Positions 36,438 to 49,904 of a DNA stretch of 64,000 nt are shown here, one piece after another (position 1 is the stretch's first letter; every line of letters starts with the position of its first letter). The notes below the pieces were generated by a model. That model made no database searches. It was not told where the DNA came from and saw nothing but the letters and a program-made list of their open reading frames with translations. The stretch is from Spirogloea muscicola (lineage: Eukaryota; Streptophyta; Zygnematophyceae; Spirogloeales; Spirogloeaceae): assembly GCA_009602725.1 (NCBI GenBank), contig WELB01000007.1, positions 1,192,310-1,256,309 on the forward strand. Direction: 5' to 3'. Both the position numbers and the translations under genes were made by a program.

Positions 36438-38541
36438 AACGGCGCGGGGCTGCGGAGTGGGGGCGAGGCCGTGGTCCACGGGGTCCGTGCAACCTTGGAC
36501 CAACACCCGGGGTGGCTGGTACTGGCCGTCGACGTAAAACATGCATTCAACACCGTGGAGCGCGCCGGCGCCTGCGTTGCGGAGGAGCTCCCGGCCGCCT
36601 TCCCCTCTCTGGTATCCTTTTTCCGCTTGGTGTACGGTCAGCCCAGCGACCTCCTCTGGACAGGGGGTGACCAAGTGGAGGTCCTGCATGCCCAAGCGGG
36701 CACGCGGCAAGGGGACCCCCTCGCCGGCTTCTTCATTGCGCTCGCTCACCTCCGGGCTCTGCAGGCTACCGTGGCGGCACATCCAGGGGTTTTTACGGCC
36801 CACCTTCGCTGACGACACCACCATGGTCGGCCCTCCGAGATACGTGGCGGCGGCCTTCGTCACCTTCGAGCGGCAGCTGGCCACCCTCGGCCTGTCCACC
36901 CGGGCGTCGAAGTGCGCGGCTTGGTCCCCCTGCGGCCTCCCATCCAGCCTGGCGCTGTCCCCCGGATGCCTGACTCCTGCAGTCGGCTTCACCCTCCTGG
37001 GGGTCCCCATCGGTGCGCCGTCCTTCGTGGAGGGGCAGCTGCGAGCCTGCCTCGAGGAACACCTCCAGCCTGCGGCCCGGCTGCCCAAGCTGCAGGATAT
37101 GCAGCTGGCTCTGGCCATGTTGACCAAGGCCATTGTGTAGAGACCCCAGTATCTGACGCGGGCCACCCCGCCGTCCCCAGGGGCGCTGGCGGCGTACGCG
37201 GGTTTTGACGCAGGCATGGTGACGAGCCTGGCGGCCCTGGTTCGCCACCAGGGCTTCCCCCAGTCGCCTGCCGCTCTTCATCAGGCGACGCTATCCCTCA
37301 CTTACGGCGGTTGCGGCTTGCGCCCGCTCGTCCGTTCCTGACGGGCGGCGTACCTCGGCAGCTGGGTGCAGACAGCCGCCTCCGTGGCCCAGCGCTTCTT
37401 GGGCCACGGCCGGCGTGCGCTGGAGCAGGCGGTGGTGGAGGTAAAAACGGGTCTGCTGCCTTTCCAGGCGTCGTTAGGCTCCGCCCACCAGGAGCTGCTC
37501 GCGGCGCACCCGGACCTGGCGGGCCAGGCGGTCTCCTTTGCGCACCTCGCGCACACCGCGGACCTGCGCGTCCAAGCGCGCTTCGCAGCCGCGATGGACA
37601 AGGCCGCCTTCACCACCGCCTTGCTGCAGCTCTCGGAGGCGGACCTGCGCGGGCGTGCGAGACTCTACTCGGCCTCTTCCCCGGGGGCAGCGGCGTGGCT
37701 CCAGGCCCTCCCCCTCAACGACGCTCTCACTCTCCCGGACGACGTATTCCGCAGTGCCGTCCTCCGGCTCCTGGGCCTGCCGCCGCCATGCCTCCAGGGT
37801 GTGCGTCAGTGCGAATGTGGCGAGCGAGGGGCCGAGCCTGGGGAGCTGGCCGCTCATGTTCTGTGCTGTTCCCACGGCGGAGAGCGGACAGTGGCCCACG
37901 ACTGCCTCCGGGATGCGATGCATGGCATCCTGGTGGAGGCTGGCTTCTCGGTGGCAGCGGAGAACTCCGCCGTCATGCCGCTCCAGCAAAGGGCCAACGG
38001 TCTCCATGCACGTCGTGTAGACCTTGTGGCCACCCCACAAGCCGGAGGGCCACGTCTTATCCTGGATGTGGTGACCACAGACGCATACGACCGCTCACAC
38101 CTTGCCCAATGTGCCATCAAGGTTGGGTATGTGGTCGCCTGCGCCGCTCGAGCTAAGGAGCTCAAATATGCTGATCATCCGCGGGGAGACGAGTTCTTCC
38201 CGCTGGCCATCGACACGCATGGGGCGTTGGGCGCTCGGTGGCTCGAGCTGCTCAACCAGCTGGCCCGCCACGCCATCGTCCGCCGCTTCCATGGGGAGCC
38301 AGTAGACTTTCCTGCAGCCGGGTCGCTAGTGCAGGTGTACCGGACGCGCTTGGCCGTCTCGCTGCAGAGGTCTATGGCCCGCGCGCTGCTCCTGTGTGCC
38401 GGCAGAGCCCTCGCTGCTGCCTCTGGCTCTGGGCAGGGGACCCACTTCCAGAAGCCTAGCTTCTCTGACCTGAGGCTGCTTAGCAGGGTTTACTGCGTAA
38501 TACGTAGCTGCTTTGTTTCTTGTTGTGCTTGTTTTCCTTAG
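36438..38541 (+). mobile_element. LINE copy: reverse transcriptase, CCHC-like knuckle, restriction-like endonuclease
   Basis: The longest LINE in the window, truncated at 5'. Motifs in order: GGEAVVHGVRATLDQH, LAVDVKHAFNTVER (RT motif A), HAQAGTRQGDPLAGFFIAL (motif B), FADDTTMVGP (motif C, in another frame), AVGFTLLGVPIG and YLGSWVQTA. The knuckle CECG...HVLCC (about 37,811-37,868) follows, then the endonuclease RRVDLVATPQAGGPRLILDV with TTDAYDRS and KYADHPRGDEFFPLAIDTHG, and GSLVQVYRTRLAVSLQRSMA. The element is dead: one frameshift inside the RT region (about 36,780) and in-frame stops at about 37,138 and 37,339. From 37,366 the frame is open for 391 residues. A C-terminal endonuclease with a CCHC-like motif is the arrangement of early-branching site-specific LINE groups (R2/NeSL/Utopia-like). 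The clade is my inference. Confidence 0.88.
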
Positions 38542-38725
38542 CGCTTCCCCTGGGCCCCTTCTCGTACTTTGTTCCTTCTTAATGAGCTGGCTTTTCCAGG
38601 TATCCTCAATGGGCGAGCCCTTTCTTGTGAAAAGCCAGCCCAACCGTGGAATAACCGACGTGGATGCCTTTGGGCTGGCCTCTTCCAGCCACCAGTTAAT
38701 CTGGCCGCGCTTGCTCTTTGGATGC
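38542..38725 (+). repeat. LINE 3' end with hairpin units
   Basis: Directly downstream of the LINE frame lie CCCCTTCTCGTACTTTGTTC, GAGCTGGCTTTTCCAGG, TATCCTCAATGGGCGAGCCC and a second core TTTGGGCTGGCCTCTTCCAGCC (about 38,668-38,690), followed by AGTTAATCTGGCCGCGCTTG. The last phrase also follows the hairpin at 24.1 kb. Two sub-types of the unit are therefore joined here. Confidence 0.78.
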
Positions 38726-38992
38726 AGAGTGAGTCGTGCTTCAGTCGGCTCCTAAAGAAGCAGCTCTCCTGTGAAAGAGTACAAGAAATGAACAGTGCTT
38801 CGCTTCGGGCGCCCAGCCGCACAGAGCCCCGGGTTTAAGTAGAGCCGGGGGGCGGGCAGACCATGGGGAAAGGGCACCTCCAAGGGGTAATCTAAGCGGC
38901 TGTTGGCTTACATGCACACCGCGCGGCCCAGCAGCACAGCCCGAAGCCCTTGCAAGCCGCGGCGAGAGGGTCAAAGCCCCGGCGCCGGCGCC
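38726..38992. promoter_or_regulatory. Probable 5' flank of PRMT6
   Basis: About 270 bp between the last hairpin unit and the PRMT6 start. It is GC-rich near the gene. No TATA-like or other site could be pinned down. The close proximity means that repeat-derived sequence sits within about 300 bp of the start codon. Confidence 0.3.
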
Positions 38993-42359
<3,367 letters not shown>

Positions 42360-42849
42360 CAAAGGACTGTTGAATTTGAATTTGAATTTGAGAGGTCATA
42401 ATGGTCATGTTGGCTGCTGACGTCAAGTACATGCTTAAGTACAACAGAGCTGCCCATGCGCCCTTCATCCTCTCCAAAACGCCTCCTTTGAGACCATACT
42501 GAACTGACCATTGCCAACTCCAATTATGCATACTATGATGTTGCCGCGCGCTGCATTTCATTCATAGCTGCTGGCAACATATATGCCATCAGCTATGTAT
42601 AGCTGATGCTCCATGAGACAGGAATTTTGCAAGAGGCAAAATTGCCAACTGACACGCACAATTTTGGTTTGCTTCTCAGCAAGCCTCGTTATACACCAGC
42701 CCAGACTCGGGGGCTAGTCAGTATGTGTAGCAGATACCAATTACCTGAAGGAGGTAACGAGTGAATGAGGAAAAGAATGGGATGACTACATTTGTAAGTC
42801 CATTTGTGACCATTGGTGCGGAGGAAAGTAAGCGAGGGCAGCAAGGGCC
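42360..42849. other. Convergent spacer between PRMT6 and the B-box gene
   Basis: About 490 bp, AT-rich, with a short TTGAAT tandem run at about 42,372-42,391. No hairpin unit or LINE tail is present. Probably two 3' untranslated regions. Confidence 0.55.
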
Positions 42850-43960
42850 TCATGTGCTACTTGTTTGGCCCTTCACTGCTTGATGATCATGCGCCTTATG
42901 GTCAAGGACACCTGCCACATCCTTCTCCTCGGAGTGTTGATCATATGAACCAACATTTGCCTGCATCACATCGCCATACAGACGTGACTCAAGGGCTGCT
43001 TCAGATCAGGGCGCGCCAAGCTTATTCTTCCAAGAAGAGGCAGCCTTGGCAAGTGTATGTCACGCATATATTGCCAGGAAGAGGCAGCCTTGGCAAGTGT
43101 ATGTCATAGAACATTGCCAGGAAGCCAGCATTTGGTGGAATGCATGTTCATGCAGAGCAAGCGTCCACGTAGTCCATACCTCTACACGCTGGCCCATAAG
43201 CAGGTAGCGCTCGTGCAGCTTCTTCCCGCCAATGTGTACATCTGTGTCGCACTGGACACATAGTGATGTACCATCTATTCCGCAGTAGAAAAAAGCTGGA
43301 GGCAACATGGAGCAGGGCGTCGTCAGGCTGATCATCCAGGGGCAATGCCCAGTGAGACTTTTGGATTGACCTTGCTCTGGCAGCGACTAGGCGAGCAGCA
43401 GCATCTTCTGCCTGCTCTGTATGCCAAGGATACAATGACTAGACCCAGGGTCACAGCGTGACGAGAAGCAGCGACTTGCTATGCCACACCTGGTGCATTC
43501 TCGCATATGTCGCAGCGCGGGACAGCCCGCGCATCTGCCAGCGCCAGCCGCACGTGCCTGCTCGCCAGCTTGTTGCACCCATGGACCTGCATTCCACCGA
43601 CAAGAGAGGGAGGACAAAGGGGGGAGCAGGAAGCGGGAGAGGGACCGGGAAGAGTGAGTATGGCAGCTAAGATGTAGCACCCATACACAATCCGAAGTGC
43701 CCAACCCAGGTAGGCTTGGCTGAGTGCACAGACTCTCTGGGATGGAGGTCAGTGGACCTGACGGCTTGCTGCGTTAGGAAAAGGCCTTCTCCACGTGTTG
43801 CACAATCTAATGCAGCAAGCCAACTGATGTGGCGCCGGGCATGACGGGTGTAGCCTAGAGGCAGGACCTTCTCGTCGCACTTGTCGCAGAGCGCGGCCTC
43901 GTCGGCCACGCAGAAGAGGCGCGCGGGCGCCACCTCGCACACGTCGCAGAGCGCCCTCAT
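42850..43960 (-). CDS. Small double B-box zinc-finger protein (BBX)
   Basis: Minus-strand exons 43960-43868, 43586-43490, 43295-43180 and 42960-42850 give 138 residues in phase. The first B-box reads [20 protein letters not shown] with [18 protein letters not shown]. The second reads [20 protein letters not shown] with [19 protein letters not shown]. The tail is short and charged ([17 protein letters not shown]) with no CCT domain. This matches the plant BBX class with two B-boxes and no CCT (STH/DBB-like), whose members act as partners of HY5, COP1 and other regulators in light and stress signalling. The partner here is unknown. The placement of the last exon rests on splice phase and an exact codon count, so it is less certain than the first three. 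Confidence 0.85.
43030..43120. repeat. 44-bp tandem duplication in the last B-box intron
   Basis: A 33-bp segment starting CCAAGAAGAGGCAGCC at 43,030 recurs at 43,074 (CCAGGAAGAGGCAGCC) with period 44, followed by a third partial CCAGGAAGCC at about 43,118. It lies in the intron between exons 3 and 4. Confidence 0.85.
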
Positions 43961-44298
43961 GCCGGCCGCTGCGCCGCGGCGGCGCGCTCATCCCCTGCCA
44001 GACATGGGCGGCGACCGCGGCCGCCGGGCTGCCGCCATGCCCCTGGTGGCGCGAACCAGGACGCGAGAGGCCGCGAGCGGGCCGAGCTTCTGCGGCCTCG
44101 ACCGCCTCCTCTCGGCGCCGGCGCTGACGGCGAGGCGTGCCACTGGTGGTGGCGCGGGGAGCCTCCTAGGCCCGGGCCCAGTGGGGCTGCGGCGCCAGGG
44201 ACGCCGGCCCCGACAGTGCGGCGGGCCTCCGGACTGACGGCATTGCCGCNCTGCGGGCGGCGACGGCGGCTGCGAGCGAGCTCTTCTGAGCCGCAGCA

Positions 44299-44330
<32 letters not shown>

Positions 44331-44798
44331 CGCGTGCTGACTGCCACGCGCGGAGGCGCCTGGCGGCAGGCAGGCAGGGCTGCCGCCAAAAGAGCCAGGC
44401 CTGGCTGTCAGAGAGGGACAATGAACGAGGGCCACGGAGAAGGCGAGAGCCGTCAGGGGGCCCCCAATCCGGTGACGTGGCGGGGCCGGCCAGCCCTCCG
44501 GAAAAAGTTACGGGCACTCCCGCCCGCCCGGTGCAGCCTGGGGATGCGGGACGCTGGGGACCCCGGGCCCCGGCCCCGCCCGCAGCGCGCCCGGCTCGCC
44601 AGCTCCACCCCGTCGTTCCCTTCTTACTTGGCCCCCCCAGGCCCTCCATCACTCTCAACACCCCTCCATCCCTTTTCCCACGTCAATGGGCTTGCCCTCG
44701 TACTCGGCCACTCAGGCCCTCCATCACCCAATTCCACCCTCCCACTCTTCGTTCCCACCGTCTTGCTCATGTACCTCGCAGCTCTGGCCCGCCGCCCA
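43961..44798. other. GC-rich spacer between the B-box and ALF4 genes, with an undetermined base
   Basis: It contains the B-box promoter side, an undetermined base at 44,250, a GGC/CGG microsatellite (about 44,298-44,328), and a repeat phrase near 44,690-44,740 (GGCTTGCCCTCGTACTCGGC, AGGCCCTCCATCAC). That phrase also occurs inverted at about 59,029-59,070. Open frames are compositional, and I see no gene. Confidence 0.5.
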
Positions 44799-47700
44799 TC
44801 ACTGAACACTCGCCGCTGCCGCTGCCCGAGCCTGCGCCTGCGCCTGCTCGTTGAGCTCCAGGCAGCGCAGCAGCACGCCCAGCGCCACGCCCGCGGCCGC
44901 CCCCGCCTCCTCCGCCTCCTCCGCCGCGGCCGCCGCCAGCGCCTGCCGCAGCGGCAGCAGCCACTCCCGCCTCGACCTCTCCAGCTGTGCCCCGCTGCGG
45001 ATGCCTGTCCGGTTGCTCCCTGCTGCGAATGCACACGCCGCCACGCGACGCGTCTCACCAGGAGCTGCTGGCCAACGAGGCTCTGGTGCTAGCACAGCTT
45101 GTGGACGATACACTGTTGAGCTTAGACCTTCGCGAGCAACATGTATTTGTATATGTGCAGCTGCCTATGTTGTGCGACCTCCTTCTCCAACTTAGCAGCA
45201 CCTCGAGTATAAGAGTAGGAGCAGAGCTCAGATGTGCAAGTCAAGTGGGAGGAAAGGGTCTCACCGGCGCTCTCTCGCAGCAGGAGGAACCTGTACAAGT
45301 TGAGCGCAGCCATCACCTGCATGAAAGGACAGCGCATCGATTTTTGTGCCAATATTCATGTCAGATCCTGCGCTAGAGGCTGTCTATCAAAGGTGGACCA
45401 TTTCTGTGTCGAGAGATCGCAGCAATGGCTACCAGCAATTTTGAATTGTACATTTTAACTGATCTACTTTGATGCACGAATGCACTCAGGCAGCGGTGCA
45501 CGACGAGAATCCAGATATACGTACTGAGTCACATTCTGCCGTCAGGTCCAGGGGTCGTCCAGAAGGAGGGCAAAGCACATGCTTAATCAGTGCGAGGATG
45601 TCTACGGTAGCAAATGGAGAAGAGACGTTTTGTTTGTCTTGTCCTTCAGAACCTGTGAATGTTGCTCCTTGGCCAAGGGCAGCCACGCTGTCTGACTGCT
45701 CCTCCCTTGACGAAGTGTCGGGCGTGTTGGGCATCATGCTGGTCCAAGGCACCAACAACCGTACTTGCAGACACTTGTCCGCCTCTTCTTTTGCAAACCT
45801 CAGCAACAGCGACACCTGCCAGTGGAATTAACAGAATTCAACTCCCATGAAAGTGGACGACAGTCATTCTAAAGGAGGAGCACAATACCCTAGTTGTCCT
45901 AGTCATGTAAGTATGCACAAGAAAAGTGTGCCTCCTGCATTTAGTAACAGTCTCCACATGTCTGACACTCACCATCAAAGGGTGAGGCGCTTGTACTATG
46001 AGGCTCCTGACAGCTGTGAAACGCTCCTCAGAAGTGTACATGACAAGAAGGACCTGTATTGAAAAGATAATGGGACCGAGATGAAAAAGAGTGTAAGCGA
46101 AGCTCGCAAAGCTTTGGCAAATATAGTAGTGCCCAGGCCAGCTGTGGTGCTTAATAAGGTGAGGTACCTGTTGCAGAACTTCGAAGCAGCGCTTGGCCAG
46201 CGCAGCACTCGAGGACAATACCATCCGGAGCTGGAGAACCTGCAGAAGACACACAGCACAGCGGTACACAACCACAAGCCAGACTAGCTGAGAGAATTAC
46301 ACAGGGATAGAGACACTTTACCAAAGTGCAGCAATAACTGCACTGCTTCCATGACACATTGCATGATATTGTGAAGGCTCAGCCCAGTAGCGACATCACA
46401 GCAACGACAATGATCAAGTTGAAGCACTCGGGCAAGAAGGAGAATCAAACCTGCAGGGTATCTGTCAGCTTCTCGGGGAAGTGCTGTTGCATCTCCTCTG
46501 CAGATTGTAAGCCATGACGGCTGTGAATTACTGAGATGGCTGCTTCCATCAGATCTGCTGCATGCAGTGCATCCTCCTGGCTCTGTCGAAGCATGACGGC
46601 TGCAAGCACAATGACATCCTCTGCTTGCTCTCTAGATAATTCCAGCAGATTGCCCTCCTTCACCAGCCACTGAAGTACTGACTGTTTGTCCACCATGTCT
46701 TCATCACTTTCTGCTTGGTCCGCTTGACCAACTTCGTTGCCCTCTGTGCTGGTTGAGTAATTAGTGCAGGCCACAATCTCCTCATTGTGGCAGATGATCC
46801 AGTACGCTGCATCTCACTCAAACAGGCAGTCCAATAAGATTAACAATCATGCAAGGCCTATGCTGAAGAGCTTTCACTTGCAAAATACACCCATCAAGAA
46901 CCTATCATATTGCACGCACCCCCTACATCAGTCATCCAGCACTACGACGGCAACGATATATGGAGTAAACTCCAGGTAGTGCATGTTGTCATCTGATGCA
47001 GAGTCTGTCAATCATATAAGAAGGCTCTTTGACATTCACCAGCCAAGCCTGCCCCTAAGGTGATATCCATGCATAACTTAGCCTGCAAATCCAGCTGCTC
47101 ATCTTCGTCTTCCTCGTGTGCACTGGGTCTGTGAGGAACGAGCAGCTCTGGTCTGAGCAAGTCCTTGAGGCTGACTTTACATTGGCAGAGGGTGCTCAGC
47201 AGGGATAAATTTACATCAGTCCCAGTGGCTGCTCGACTGAGATTAGGCATGAAGGAAGTCACACGCGAGAGCGCCTGCGAAAGTGGGAAGCACACAGGTC
47301 TTTTCCTCAAGAGAAGCAGAAAACAAGCAATAACATGCTACCTGGCTATATGAAACCCGTGAAGCTGTAAGGAATAAAGGTCACACAAGCATGCAGGCAG
47401 TACTGCACTGTACCAGAAGCTGGAGTGCGAACAAGACAATCTCTTGCCTAAGCTCTTTGTGGCCTGGTCCATCCTGGTAAAGAGCCACAGTCAAAGTGAA
47501 GTGTCATATTTCTCACTCAGATGTATCAGTCTTCATCATGACTCACCAGGGATGCTGCCTTATGCAGAAGTAGGCTTCAGATTGCCCTTACAAGCAGGAA
47601 GGCAGCTACCTTGGACAGCTTGAGTTGCTTGCGATACCTGTGCAGTTTGTAGTATACAGCACACTGCTTGACACAAATGTACAGCCGCTGGTGCCATCTG

Positions 47701-49550
47701 CTGCCGGAACAGGTTCTGCTCTCGCGCTTCTGATCTTGCTGAGAGTGTGCCCAGGGAATAAGGGCTTCCAAAGTCAGATATCACATCCTCATCTATCTCA
47801 GGCTTGTTCCTGGACCTTGTGACGGACTTCAGTGTTTGCATAATGATTGGCACTGCCTCGCTAAGAAATATGGCGTGCCTTCGCGGAAGCCTCCGAAATA
47901 CTGCAGGTGTCCTGGGCATCATTGACAACGTCAGCGTAATCAGACTGAATCAAAGTTGACCGTGCAATTCTCCACCTGCGCAGATTGCAGACTGCAGCTG
48001 CCTTATCAAGGACTGGGCGCCAAAAAGCTGGATTGAAATTTATGAAGCAGTCCCGAGATGTGGCGATGATGTTCCATGATTGCCCTGTTGTGCTCCTGGT
48101 CTGGATTATATCACGAAAGAGGACTTGCCTGTTACCAGTGCGTTAAGTGTTGCAAGCTGCAAACCCCAGGGTTCCGTATCATCCACTCTATTCTCAGGTT
48201 GCGCAGAACTGAGGACCTGGAGTGGCATGCTCAAGAACTTGTAGTATGCATGCTTGTAACAATGCTGAGAGAATATGACAACAATGTCTGGACCTCCTCA
48301 ACCAATGATGAGATGAAATGACTGCGCACTGTCCGTGCTCAGGTGACAGGTCAACCATGAACATCAACAGCTCACACTGAAGGATCACAAGAACATGAAT
48401 CAAGTGGCAGACAAAGCGAGGCTGCGTACATCCAGAAAACAAGTGAACATCTCTCGTGGGTCGCACGCCTCTGCTGCAGCCATGAATAGGCGACTTGAAG
48501 CTGCATGCCTCTCTTTGGATGCTCCGAACGAGCGTGCAACAATGTGCATTATCTCCCAGACCGCCCTATCCCATATAACCTGGTCAGAAGACAAGTCTTC
48601 CTTGAGCATATTGCAGCACTCAGAAGGAAGGTTTCGTTTCCTGTAAGAGCAACAGAGCAGCAGAGCAGCTACTTATGTGCAGATAAGAGTCTGTGCCGGC
48701 GCAGCTTAAGCTTGACTGAAAAGTCTGGAGAGGCTCTGAGGAGGACTGCTGGGGACGAGACAAATAGGATGATGATACCTACTGTGTAAGCAGGAGAGAA
48801 GCTGAAGAGGTCTGTAAGGAGGAGATGGTTGTGGTGAAAAATTCAGTCCTTCTGTGTGGATGTATTGGACCTGAGAGTGATGTGAACCCTCGAGGAGAGA
48901 GGAAGCTCGCTCAAGGACTGCAGTGCACACGTCCTCGGCGTCTTTATTTGCTTGGAGAGCATCATTAAGTGCTTCCTCAAAGGCTGACACCTCGGGCTCT
49001 CCATCAGCAGCCTGCAGTCATTTGGAGCGGACAGCAAAACACAGGCATCATGGTTATTTGCACAAGGCTTGTATTTAAGGGTCTCTCCTTGATGGCACGA
49101 GCCAAAGTGGGAACAGCGAGATTGTCAGATAATATAGAGACAAGCATGCTCTAGTTGCTCAGCTGGTCGTTGGAATGGATAGCCAGCAGGCATTACGAAG
49201 CCTCATGCGTAGAGCCCAGCACTTCAGCTCTGAGTGGTGGAAATTGGCGAAAATCACGGCAGAGCTGATTCGCTGATTCGCTCATATGCATAGAGCTGCA
49301 CAAGCTCGAGCAGCTGCCTCGTAGCCGACGTTTTCAGGCGAGGTTCTTGGAAAGTAATATGGGGACCCCTAAACAGGCTAGGCGTCCTGCAGCACTTTGA
49401 TAGAGTAGCAGTGTGCTGCATGAAGGTGTACGAATGCCGTTGCGTGCTTACCGCGCAGCTCGCTGCATAGCCTGCTTCCAGCCTGGAGATGGCAGTCGCA
49501 GTGGCCTCCTCTAGAGGCGGCCAGCAACCGCCAGTGTCGAGCACGCTCAT
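44799..49550 (-). CDS. ALF4/glomulin homologue (cullin-RING ligase inhibitor)
   Basis: A multi-exon minus-strand gene. Readable exons in order: LEEATATAISRLEAGYAASC (49550-49452), KTSATRQLLELVQLYAYER (about 49,345-49,262), VSAFEEALNDALQANKD with VCTAVLERASSLLEG (about 48,990), SSDQVIWDRAVWEIMHIVAR and AAEACDPREMFTCFLD (about 48,600-48,430), PRRHAIFLSEAVPIIMQTLK (about 47,900), QKALSRVTSFMPNLSRAA-type text (about 47,270), HAADLMEAAISVIHSRHGL (about 46,530), then VMAALNLYRFLLLRESAG (45316-45265), joined in phase to SNRTGIRSGAQLERSRREW and LLPLRQAL (45019-44799). The CxPREM segment, the ALNLYRFLL...NRTG...REWLLPLR end and the helical repeats match Arabidopsis ALF4 and animal glomulin. These bind RBX1 and restrain cullin-RING ubiquitin ligases. 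Several internal exon joints are unresolved. I compared from memory of the family, so a profile search would settle it. Confidence 0.8.
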
Positions 49551-49904
49551 GACTCAGAGGTCGAGCGCTGGCTGGGGGCAGCCGGCCCGCGGGCTGCGCC
49601 GCGTTGCAGGAGGCGACTCCGCGGCGCTGGCGGGCGCATCAGCGGACGCCGTCCCCGTTGGCGTCGGGGACGGCGGCCGCCAGCTCCAGCGCCGCCTGAG
49701 AGCCGGGGGGGCACAGTGCTGGAACAGGATGTCGCTAGTACCAGGGGGCGTGGGCAAAAAGGAAGCGGCTGCTGATATTAAAAGAGCGGCTGTGAAAGCC
49801 AGCCAGATGCATACAGGTGTTCATGACGGAGCCACAGGCTAGACAGCCAGGGCGCTCTTAGTAACCCCGTGTCAGCAGTAGGAAGTCAGATGAGCTGAGG
49901 GGAN
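49551..49904. other. ALF4 upstream region with a minus LINE tail, ending at an undetermined base
   Basis: The first 200 bp are GC-rich upstream sequence. From about 49,760 a minus hairpin-like piece (GCGGCTGTGAAAGCCAGCC) is followed at 49,860-49,900 by the minus-strand LINE end SDFLLLTRGY plus stop. The undetermined base at 49,904 follows at once, and block B begins mid-exon behind it. Confidence 0.65.

Noticed and set aside
49175-49276. 33-codon plus-strand frame starting MDSQQALRSLMRRAQ
   Set aside because: Protein-like composition, but it is antisense to the 5' part of the ALF4 gene with no partner exon or match. Too short to call.
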